NCBI GenBank assembly: GCA_036510575.1
Contig: DATCDR010000212.1
Coordinates: 1 to 16,075, forward strand
From: DATCDR01 sp036510575
GTDB lineage: Bacteria; Actinomycetota; Acidimicrobiia; Acidimicrobiales; Bog-793
Reading direction: 5' to 3'
Length of the DNA stretch: 16,075 nt
The translations under genes and the position numbers were made by a program. Shown one piece after another: positions 6,738 through 13,293 of this stretch (positions within the stretch are counted from its first letter, which is position 1; each line of letters opens with the position of its first letter). Under the pieces are notes generated by a model. That model was not told the origin of the DNA. It ran no database searches and saw nothing but the letters and a program-made list of their open reading frames with translations.

Positions 6738-9065
6738 ATGAACCACCTCCTCGCAAGCGAGGGTGGCTACCAGGCCTTCACGCTGGGACATCTCGAAAAG
6801 GGCTGGCTCTACTTTGCTCTCGCGACGGGCGTGTTGTCGCTCATCGTCGCGCTGAATCTGATGCGAGGCGTCTTAGCTGCAGGTACTGGAACAGACCTCA
6901 TGCGCGAGATCGCCGCGGCCATCCAAGAGGGTGCCGAGGCATTCTTGAAGCGGCAGTTCCGCGTCATCGGCATCATCGTCGTACCACTTGCCGTGCTGGT
7001 CTTCTTGACCGCGACAAAGGTTGTCGAGCCGTCTGGCGTCATCGCATTGTCGTTCGCCCATGCAGGTCTCTATCGCGCGCTCGCGTTCTTACTCGGCGCC
7101 ATTTTCTCCGGCGCTACCGGCATCATCGGCATGAGCCTGTCGGTGCGCGGCAACGTCCGCACCGCGGCGGCGGCCCTCGACGGCGAGCTTGCGCCCGCCC
7201 TCAGAGTCGCCTTCCGCACCGGTGGTGTGACCGGCCTGTTCTGCGTCGGCCTCGGCATGATCGGTGCCTCAGGCATCACCTTGATCTTCCAGAACTCCGC
7301 CAGTGCCGTCCTTATCGGCTTCGGATTCGGCGGATCGCTGATCGCGCTGTTCATGCGAGTCGGCGGCGGCATCTTCACCAAGGCGGCCGACGTCGGTGCT
7401 GACCTAGTCGGCAAGGTAGAGGCGGGCATCCCAGAAGACGATCCCCGAAACGCCGCGACAATCGCCGACAACGTCGGTGACAACGTGGGTGACTGCGCCG
7501 GCATGGCAGCTGACCTCTTCGAGTCGTACGCGATCATGATCGTCGCCTCGCTGATCCTTGGCTACGCCGCGTTCCCACACCTGCACGGCGACGCCAGCGC
7601 GAAGGCAGTCATCTTCCCGCTGATCATCGCTGGAATGGGCATCATCGCCTCGATCATCGCGATCTTGTCGGTGAAGGCTCGTGCGAGCGACAAGACGGCT
7701 ATGTCGGCGATCAACCGCGGCTACCGGGTCGCTGGAATCGTGACGGTGATCGCGTCGTTCTGCGTCGCGCAGTGGTACGTCCACAATCTGCTCTTGTTCT
7801 GGGCCGTCTTCACCGGCGTCTGCCTCGGGCAGGTCGCCTCGATGATCACCGAGCACTTCACCTCGACCGAACGGTCACCGGTTCGGGAGATCGCCGACTC
7901 GGCGCGCACCGGTCCAGCTACGACGGTCCTTGCAGGAATCGCGGTCGGCCTTGAGTCCTCGGTGTGGGCAATCATGGCGATCACGGTCGCGATCGCGGTC
8001 TCGATCGGCATGGCTCGAGGCAACATCGAGCTCACCCTCTACCTCGTCGCACTGACCGGCATGGGCCTGTTGGCGACGACCGGGATGGTCGTCTCAGAGG
8101 ACAGCTTCGGCCCCGTCTCGGACAACTCCGCAGGTATAGCCGAGATGGCCGGCGAGTTCGGTGGAGCAGCCGAGCGCGTGATGGTGAGCCTCGACGCCGT
8201 CGGTAATACGACCAAGGCAATCACGAAGGGCGTCGCAATCGCCTCGGCGGTCATCGCCACCGTGGCGCTGTTCGCGAGCTTCATCGAGACGATCGGCAGC
8301 CAGCTCAACTTGCACGCCATTGGCAATGCGCTGTTCTCGAATCCGAAAGCCGAGATCAACGTCGCCGATCCGACCACGTTTCTCGGTGTCTTGATCGGCG
8401 GATCGATCGCCTTCTTGTTCTCCGGTCTCGCTGTTCGTGCAGTCGGCCGATCCGCAGGAACCGTGGTCGAGGAGGTCAGGCGCCAGTTCCGCGAGCACCC
8501 GGGCATCATGGATCGCACCGAGAAGCCAGAGTACGGGCGGGTCATCTCGATCTGCACCGCGGCCGCACAGCGCGAGCTCACGACCCCGGCACTCCTCGCA
8601 GTGCTCTCGCCGGTGATCGTCGGGTTCGGCATCAACTACTTCGCGCTTGGCGCGTTCTTGGTGGCCGCAATCCTCACCGGCCAGTTGATGGCGAACTTCC
8701 TTTCCAACTCCGGTGGCGCGTGGGACAACGCGAAGAAGTACATCGAAGACGGCGTCTACGGTGGCAAGGGCTCAGACGCCCACAAGGCCGTAGTTATCGG
8801 TGACACCGTCGGTGACCCCTTCAAGGACACCGCAGGGCCCGCACTCAACCCGCTGATCAAGGTGATGAACCTGGTCTCGCTGTTGATCCTGCCGGCGGTC
8901 ATCACGTACCACAGCCACCCGTGGATACGCCTTCCGATCGCGATCGTCGCGCTCATCATCTTGTTGTGCGCGGTCGCCTTCTCCAAGCGCAAGGCGGGAA
9001 CCTTCGGCGGCGACGACGAACCCTCGGCGCCCGCTACGCCGGAGGCGGCTGCGACCGTCAGCTAG
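6738..9065 (+). CDS. hppA: Membrane-bound H+-translocating pyrophosphatase, K+-independent type
   Basis: The 775-residue integral membrane protein couples hydrolysis of pyrophosphate to ion pumping across the cytoplasmic membrane. The substrate-binding motif DVGADLVGKVEAG (218-230) is followed by DDPRNAATIADNVGDNVGD (234-252), which carries the Mg-pyrophosphate aspartates. A further acidic cluster lies at GDTVGDPFKDTAGP near the C-terminus. In GNTTKAITKG (489-498), Lys493 and Thr496 occupy the two positions which, as I recall from the family literature, mark K+-independent proton pumps; K+-dependent members have Ala there. About 15-16 membrane helices are expected. The ATG at 6738 has a good AAGGGAG at 6723-6729, spaced 8 bases. 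It probably forms its own transcription unit, because 111 bases separate it from the upstream gene and a strong hairpin follows. Confidence 0.95.
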   Translation: MNHLLASEGGYQAFTLGHLEKGWLYFALATGVLSLIVALNLMRGVLAAGTGTDLMREIAAAIQEGAEAFLKRQFRVIGIIVVPLAVLVFLTATKVVEPSGVIALSFAHAGLYRALAFLLGAIFSGATGIIGMSLSVRGNVRTAAAALDGELAPALRVAFRTGGVTGLFCVGLGMIGASGITLIFQNSASAVLIGFGFGGSLIALFMRVGGGIFTKAADVGADLVGKVEAGIPEDDPRNAATIADNVGDNVGDCAGMAADLFESYAIMIVASLILGYAAFPHLHGDASAKAVIFPLIIAGMGIIASIIAILSVKARASDKTAMSAINRGYRVAGIVTVIASFCVAQWYVHNLLLFWAVFTGVCLGQVASMITEHFTSTERSPVREIADSARTGPATTVLAGIAVGLESSVWAIMAITVAIAVSIGMARGNIELTLYLVALTGMGLLATTGMVVSEDSFGPVSDNSAGIAEMAGEFGGAAERVMVSLDAVGNTTKAITKGVAIASAVIATVALFASFIETIGSQLNLHAIGNALFSNPKAEINVADPTTFLGVLIGGSIAFLFSGLAVRAVGRSAGTVVEEVRRQFREHPGIMDRTEKPEYGRVISICTAAAQRELTTPALLAVLSPVIVGFGINYFALGAFLVAAILTGQLMANFLSNSGGAWDNAKKYIEDGVYGGKGSDAHKAVVIGDTVGDPFKDTAGPALNPLIKVMNLVSLLILPAVITYHSHPWIRLPIAIVALIILLCAVAFSKRKAGTFGGDDEPSAPATPEAAATVS

Positions 9066-9104
9066 GGACATCGGCGCACATCGAATATGCGCTGACAGAA
9101 TAAC

Positions 9105-9138
9105 CGAGAAGGCCCGCCGGCACCGGCGGGCCCTCTCG
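9105..9138 (+). terminator. Strong hairpin terminator after hppA
   Basis: The core is a 9-bp GC stem pairing GGCCCGCCG (9111-9119) with CGGCGGGCC (9124-9132) around a 4-base loop. After one A-C mismatch it extends by five more pairs, CGAGA with TCTCG. It begins 40 bases after the hppA stop. There is no T-tract, which is common for terminators of high-GC actinobacteria. The stem is symmetric and could act in both directions. Confidence 0.7.
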
Positions 9139-9280
9139 CGTCGAAGCAGAGCGCGATGGCCGTTTACCGCCAGCGATCGCGCCGTGGCTCAGCCAAACTG
9201 CGACCGACGACCAGCGACGGGCCGTTCCGGCACGCGAGCAACTCGTCGCGATGCCGCGCCGCTGCAGACAACGGAGCGAG

Positions 9281-9792
9281 ATGACCGGGCAGGCGACCGA
9301 GTACGTGTTTGGACGAGATGAGTACGACCGCATCCATGCAGTCGAGGACCTCTGCGACGCGGGCACCAAGCGGCTGATCGAGCACTCGGCATCGGTGCGG
9401 GCGCGTCCTGCCTCGAGGCAGGTGCGGGCGGCGGTTCCATCGCCCCGTGGCTCTGCGGCCTCGTGGGAGCGACGGGGCAGGTGGTCGCCACCGACCTCGA
9501 CGTCCGCGCGCTTGGCGAGCTCACCGGTGACAACCTCGAGGTCCGGCGCCACAACATCGTGAACGATGAGCTGGAAGAGGAGGCCTACGACCTCGTGCAC
9601 GCCAGGCTCTTCCTCGAGCACCTCCCCGAGCGAGACGGCGTGCTCGAGAAGTTGATGCGGGCACTGCGCCCAGGAGGATGGATCGTCCTCGAGAGCGTCG
9701 ACTACGGCGCCTCGGTCCCAATTAGCGAACTAGGTGCCGACGAGCACGCCCGTTCCCAGGCCATTCGCCTCGAGAAGTTCACCCTCGCAGGT
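9281..9792 (+). other. Methyltransferase pseudogene, block 1: N-terminal two thirds in normal orientation
   Basis: Two frames are joined by a single missing base. Codons 9281-9385 give the N-terminal helix region ending RLIEH. From 9385/9386 the frame shifted by one gives LGIGAGASCLEAGAGGG and then the rest of the Rossmann fold through RSQAIRLEKFTLAG. Codon use is normal and third positions are GC-rich in both parts, so decay appears recent or the frameshift is a sequencing error. Confidence 0.8.
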
Positions 9793-9928
9793 GCGCAAGT
9801 GACAGGCGAAACCAGCGGGCTCCTGGGGAGCCACCTTCCATGACAAAGACGCGGCCTTCGTTGCCAACCTCGCCGAGGCCATGTGCACGAAGTCTCGCCG
9901 GGAGCTCTCGTCCGAGATAGAGGTTCAC
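9782..9928 (-). other. Methyltransferase pseudogene, inverted block A
   Basis: The minus strand, read from 9928 down to 9782, is open for 49 codons. It contains YLGRELPARLRAHGLGEVG, then EGRVFVMEGGSPGARWF and RLSLAHLR. This matches the segment that normally follows the Rossmann core in this methyltransferase group (LGRRLP-x-L-x-x-AGL-x-x-V, then GGSPGAEFWRLTLERLR). On the plus strand the same bases give a frame that stops at 9843 and shows no family resemblance. The left edge is uncertain by about 10 bases: the plus strand at 9783-9792 also reads plausibly as LAG continuing block 1. Confidence 0.75.
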
Positions 9929-10015
9929 GCCGAGCTTGCCCACTCCGACTCCTCGAAGAGCTCCGGCATCTTGTCGACTTCGTCGTCGCTCAACAGCCCT
10001 GGACCGACCACCGCG
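9929..10015 (-). other. Methyltransferase pseudogene, inverted block B
   Basis: Read on the minus strand from 10015 down to about 9934, this gives AVVGPGLLSDDEVDKMPELF followed by EESEWAS. It matches the penultimate family segment (LxxxGLLTEEELDxxLALLDDPxF). It belongs directly after block A and directly before YSPIILGAWGRRP, which begins on the plus strand at 10016. Spacing fits: from RLSL to GLL the rebuilt protein needs about 10 residues, and joining blocks A and B gives that number. Blocks A and B are in their normal order along the chromosome, but each is reversed. Confidence 0.7.
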
Positions 10016-10102
10016 TACTCCCCCATCATCCTCGGCGCTTGGGGACGTCGTCCACGCTGACAGCGATTGCAGGACAGACTCGGACTGCCCGATCGAGCTC
10101 GG

Positions 10103-10122
10103 GGTGCCCTCAGGCGGGCACC
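10103..10122 (-). terminator. Hairpin over the stop codon of the transporter gene
   Basis: GGTGCCC (10103-10109) pairs with GGGCACC (10116-10122) around the loop TCAGGC, a 7-bp stem that includes part of the TGA stop (10110-10112) of the minus-strand transporter gene. There is no T-tract on either side. It could end transcription or simply reflect coding sequence. Confidence 0.3.
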
Positions 10123-12818
10123 GGCTCGCCGAGGTAGGCGGCGATGACGCGCGGCGCGGTTCGCACCTCGTCGGGAGTGCCGGCAGCCACCACCTGCCCG
10201 AGATCCATTGCCACCATCCGGTTCGAATGCGAGCAGACGAAGTCGACGTCGTGCTCGATCAAGAGCACCGCGACGCCGAGCGCCGCGAGCCAGCGGATCA
10301 GCACACCGAGGTCTTCGCGCTCTGAGGTGTCGAGGCTGGCGGCAGGTTCGTCGAGGAGCACGATGCTCGGTCGGGCGATGATCGCACGACAAAGGGCGAC
10401 GACTCGTCTGCGACCAAACGAGAGCTCGGTAGGCAGTCGCCCCAGATCCTCGACGAGATGCAGACGCTCGATCAGCTCGAACTGCGGCGACGTCATCGAC
10501 GGCGTCCCTGGATGCACCAGATCGGTCAACCACGCCGCGCGATCCTTCGGCTCGCACGCGGCAAGCAGATTTTCGAGCACCGTCATGTCCTCGAACAGCT
10601 CGAGGGACTGAAAGGTCCGAGCAAGTCCGAGCCCAACGCGCTGCGTCGTCGAAAGATGCGAGATGTCATGCCCGTTCAGGTGAACCGATCCTGAGCGCAT
10701 TCGCGCGAATCCGCTGATGGCGTCGATGAGCACGGTCTTGCCTGCACCGTTGGCCCCGATGATGCCGAGCACCTCGCCGCCGTCGAGCTCGAAGCTCACC
10801 CCATCGACCGCGCGGAGCGGACCGAAGGCGACCACCAGGTCTGCCACCACAAGATGCGCCGCAGCTAGCGGCGTGAGCGCACTGTCGGCGGCCGGGTCCT
10901 CGATCCTCGGCAAGGCGACAGGACTGCTCCGGTCTCTGCTCGAAGATCGGCCGAGCCTCGCTCTCACACGAGTCGAAAGGCGATCCAGCAGGCCGAACAC
11001 CCCATCTGGATCGATGACCGTCACGGCCAATACGATCAGGCCCGCGATCAACGTGAGGTACTTCCCCGCGCCGGGGCCCGCGACGCTAAGGAGCTGGAGC
11101 CCGATGCCCGTCGTCGCCGGGGAGGCCGCGCCGATCAGGGAAGCGCCAAAGAGCGGGCCGAGCACGAACCCGATGCCACCGATCACTGCGAACGCCAGTA
11201 CCTGGATCGACGTCGCCGCGTCGAAGATGCTGAATTGCGGCGACCGGTAGTGGAGCACGATCAGCACCCCGCCGAGCGCGGCGAGCCCACCGCCGTAGGT
11301 GAAGGCCCAGAGTTTGCTCTCAGTGACACCGATTCCGATCATCGCCGCGGCTCGCTCATTGGCCCGAACGCTCATCAGACGTCGACCCGATCTACCTCTC
11401 CGGAGATTCAAGACGCCAAAGGCCGCTGCCGTAGCTAGAACGACGACAAAGGCGCCAAAGCGACCCTCGGAGAACTCGCTGTCGAGCGAGATGCCGAACA
11501 AGGAGAAACTCGGAAGGGATAAGCCATTCGGTCCGCCGACGAAGTCCACCGTTCCGAAGATCATCGCGACGATGACCACGTTCAACGCCAGCGTCACGAC
11601 AGCTAGGTCCATTCCGCGCACCCGTATCGCGGCAAGCCCGATGATGGCACCACAGCTCCCTCCAACGAGCACCGAGAGCGGAATCGCCACCTCGGGCGGC
11701 CAACCCGCGACGAACATCTGGGCGAACACGAGCCCGCCCACGCCTGCAAGCGACCACTGGACGAATGAGATCTGCCCCGCAAATCCAGTGAGCACCACCA
11801 CGCTCTCGAGCACAACCGCCACCGCAATCGTCATTGAGATTGCGAAGTTCCAACTCGGGTTGAGCGGAAGCCAGATGAAACCCGCGCAAAGTGCTGCCGC
11901 GACGAGTAGGCCGACCACCACACTCGGGCGGCCAAGGGTCACCCGCGGCAGCCGAACGCTCGAGAACGCTCGGCTGGGGACGCGGCGACCTCGGACGATC
12001 GCCACGATCACCACTACCCCGAACGGAATCGCGTCGGCGAGTCCGTTGAAGTCGGCCCAGCGCTCGACTTCAGCTTGCAACACCCCGATCAGCACCGCTC
12101 CAGCGAATGTCAGAGAGAGCGAGGTCAAGTTGCCGATGACCGCGGAGGCGAGGGCGGGGAGAAGTAACAACGTCGCGAGCCCCGTCGACACGCCGAACAA
12201 CGGTGAGATGAGCACCCCGGCAAGTCCCGCCAGCATCGAGCCGATCGCCCACGTCGCGGATGCGATCTGTCCGGGCGACCAGCCAAGGGTCGACAGCGCC
12301 ATCGGATTCTCGGCTGAGCCGCTCACTGCGAGTCCGAATTTCGAGAAGCGCAACAGCGCCCAGAGCCCGATCGTGATGACCACCGAGATGCCGATTATCA
12401 CGATTCGATCGCTACCAATGCCGACATCGCCGATACGGATGGGCGTGGTCGGAATGACGAGCGGGATGTAGCCGAGGCGGAAGGGAAGAATATCGATCAG
12501 ACCTTGCAAGACAAGAAGCGACGCGAGGCAGACGACGACGCGGGCAAGCGCGGTGCTACGGCGAAGCGTGACGACGCGGTGGATCAACATCCCGATCACG
12601 GCACATGCGAGCAGCGTCACCACGAGCGCGAAACCGATCGGCCAACCCTCGGTCAGCCGGAGATAGTTGAAGAGGTAGGCCGCCACCATGCCGACCGCGC
12701 CGCTGGCGAGGTTGAGCACGCCCGATCCGCGACTGATGACAACGATCCCGAGCGCGGACATCGCGTACAGCGATCCGGTCGCTGCGCCAAAGAGCGCGAA
12801 AACGAGAAGGGAGTTCAT
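10110..12818 (-). CDS. Fused LivH-LivM-LivG branched-chain amino-acid-type ABC transporter
   Basis: One 902-residue chain holds three transporter parts. Residues 1-285 are a LivH-type permease (GSGVLNLASGAVGMVAAY at 31-48). Residues about 300-615 are a LivM-type permease (GFAGQISFVQWSLAGVGG at 345-362). Residues 650-902 are a LivG-type ATPase with Walker A GANGAGKT (688-695), Q-loop RTFQ, signature LSFGR (799-803), Walker B IVLLDEP (819-825), the switch histidine in LLIEHD and the LivG tail TPDEVRTAPRVIAAYLG. The signature is LSFGR rather than LSGGQ. The family imports hydrophobic amino acids, amides, urea or, in actinobacteria, less well-known substrates. Neither a LivF ATPase nor a periplasmic binding protein is in the window, so partners must lie elsewhere. 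The ATG at 12818 is preceded by GGAG with a 7-base gap. The neighbouring acyl-CoA ligase hints at a lipid or carboxylate substrate, which is inference only. Confidence 0.88.
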   Translation of the reverse strand: MNSLLVFALFGAATGSLYAMSALGIVVISRGSGVLNLASGAVGMVAAYLFNYLRLTEGWPIGFALVVTLLACAVIGMLIHRVVTLRRSTALARVVVCLASLLVLQGLIDILPFRLGYIPLVIPTTPIRIGDVGIGSDRIVIIGISVVITIGLWALLRFSKFGLAVSGSAENPMALSTLGWSPGQIASATWAIGSMLAGLAGVLISPLFGVSTGLATLLLLPALASAVIGNLTSLSLTFAGAVLIGVLQAEVERWADFNGLADAIPFGVVVIVAIVRGRRVPSRAFSSVRLPRVTLGRPSVVVGLLVAAALCAGFIWLPLNPSWNFAISMTIAVAVVLESVVVLTGFAGQISFVQWSLAGVGGLVFAQMFVAGWPPEVAIPLSVLVGGSCGAIIGLAAIRVRGMDLAVVTLALNVVIVAMIFGTVDFVGGPNGLSLPSFSLFGISLDSEFSEGRFGAFVVVLATAAAFGVLNLRRGRSGRRLMSVRANERAAAMIGIGVTESKLWAFTYGGGLAALGGVLIVLHYRSPQFSIFDAATSIQVLAFAVIGGIGFVLGPLFGASLIGAASPATTGIGLQLLSVAGPGAGKYLTLIAGLIVLAVTVIDPDGVFGLLDRLSTRVRARLGRSSSRDRSSPVALPRIEDPAADSALTPLAAAHLVVADLVVAFGPLRAVDGVSFELDGGEVLGIIGANGAGKTVLIDAISGFARMRSGSVHLNGHDISHLSTTQRVGLGLARTFQSLELFEDMTVLENLLAACEPKDRAAWLTDLVHPGTPSMTSPQFELIERLHLVEDLGRLPTELSFGRRRVVALCRAIIARPSIVLLDEPAASLDTSEREDLGVLIRWLAALGVAVLLIEHDVDFVCSHSNRMVAMDLGQVVAAGTPDEVRTAPRVIAAYLGEPVPA

Positions 12819-12989
12819 TCGCTAGCTCCGAGACCGAGGCGAGCTCACGCTCGGCCGCGCCGATTGCTCAAACGCGGTGATTCCACCGTCGAACTCGCAT
12901 CCACCGCGCAAGGACCCCCTCCAGCGTCGTTGTCTCGGCGCAATCGACCTCTCGACCGCCTGCAGACGTAACCGGGCACCGTACCGGAT

Positions 12990-13004
12990 TGCACTTGGCG
13001 TGCA
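12990..13004. promoter_or_regulatory. Short inverted repeat, possible operator
   Basis: TGCAC and GTGCA flank a 5-base centre (TTGGC). A looser outer pair GATTG...CAATC surrounds it. It ends 8 bases before the candidate -35 box at 13013, a position compatible with regulator binding. The arms are short enough to occur by chance. Confidence 0.25.
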
Positions 13005-13012
13005 CAATCGTG

Positions 13013-13042
13013 TGGACGAGCAACGATTCGAACTCATACGAT
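13013..13042 (+). promoter_or_regulatory. Candidate promoter for the acyl-CoA ligase gene
   Basis: TGGACG (13013-13018) and TACGAT (13037-13042) are 18 bases apart; an overlapping GATAAT lies at 13040-13045. This is the most AT-rich short stretch in the intergenic region. A start near 13049 would give a 5' leader of about 240 bases that includes the small open frame at 13135. Confidence 0.3.
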
Positions 13043-13134
13043 AATGTCGCGCGGGCACAAGTTGGTGGCGGTCGTGCTCAGCATCGGGGGTCAGGGTTGA
13101 TGTGGGTTAGCGTCGGAGAGCGGGGACTCTAGGG

Positions 13135-13293
13135 GTGGACGTCGACGTTTCGTTCAACGATTCAACATGGGCCGCTGACGCCCATCAGCGCAACCGCGTG
13201 CCGATGCACTCCGCCGTGGAGTTAATCGGAGACGACCGCGCAACGCGCGCTTGCTCCATGGGGGAACTAGCTAACGAGGGGGACGGCCAGTGA
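13135..13293 (+). CDS. Possible small ORF of 52 codons overlapping the ligase start
   Basis: From GTG 13135 the frame runs without a stop to TGA 13291-13293, which overlaps the ligase GTG in the arrangement GTGA. The predicted peptide starts MDVDVSFNDSTWAAD and resembles no family I know. Codon use is mixed, with several codons rare in the neighbouring genes (TTA, CTA, TCA, ACA), and GGAGAG at 13115-13120 is 14 bases from the start, too far for a good ribosome site. It may be a coupling leader or simply an open stretch of untranslated leader. Confidence 0.2.
   Translation: MDVDVSFNDSTWAADAHQRNRVPMHSAVELIGDDRATRACSMGELANEGDGQ

Larger units (their letters stand above)
9281..10060 (+). pseudogene. 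Class I SAM-dependent methyltransferase, frameshifted and with two inverted blocks
   Basis: The gene starts at ATG 9281 behind GGAG (9273-9276) with MTGQATEYVFGRDEYDR. Near 9385 the frame changes; adding one C (GAGCACCTCGGC) restores it. After that come the SAM-binding motif LEAGAGGGSIAPWL, the acidic loop VVATDLD, YDLVHARLFLEHLPERD and LRPGGWIVLE. Plus-strand homology stops near 9792. The next two parts of the family's usual order lie in reverse complement (9782-9928, then 9929-10015). The closing YSPIILGAWGRRP is on the plus strand again, ending at TGA 10060. If each block is turned in place, a protein of about 260 residues results, close to the normal family length. As it stands the plus-strand frame ends at 9843. 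The target molecule of the original enzyme is unknown. Assembly error and true rearrangement are both possible. Confidence 0.8.
12819..13289. other. 471-bp intergenic region between divergent transporter and ligase genes
   Basis: This must hold the promoters of both divergent genes. It contains the transporter's ribosome binding site (minus-strand GGAG, 12829-12826), an inverted repeat at 12990-13004, a plausible plus-strand promoter at 13013-13042, a GT-rich stretch at about 13060-13140 and a small open frame (13135-13293) that overlaps the ligase start. Minus-strand frames here lack recognisable protein sequence. I saw no RNA gene. Confidence 0.6.

Noticed and set aside
8039..8635. Minus-strand frame of 198 codons within hppA
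   Set aside because: It is antisense to the highly conserved GNTTKAITKG region of the pyrophosphatase and has no motif of its own.
9782..10015. Site-specific recombinase switch (shufflon-like) as the cause of the inverted blocks
   Set aside because: No recombinase gene is in the window and no inverted repeat longer than a few imperfect bases flanks the blocks, so I keep this only as a remote alternative.
9925..10557. Minus-strand frame of 210 codons overlapping the end of the transporter gene
   Set aside because: Most of it is antiphase sequence of the transporter ATPase region, rich in Arg and Ala. Only its last 30 residues look like protein, and these are the inverted block B of the methyltransferase.
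11299..12471. Plus-strand frame of 390 codons
   Set aside because: It lies wholly inside the transporter fusion on the other strand. Its Thr/Ser/Pro/Ala-rich sequence has no family motif, while the minus strand has clear LivH and LivM motifs.
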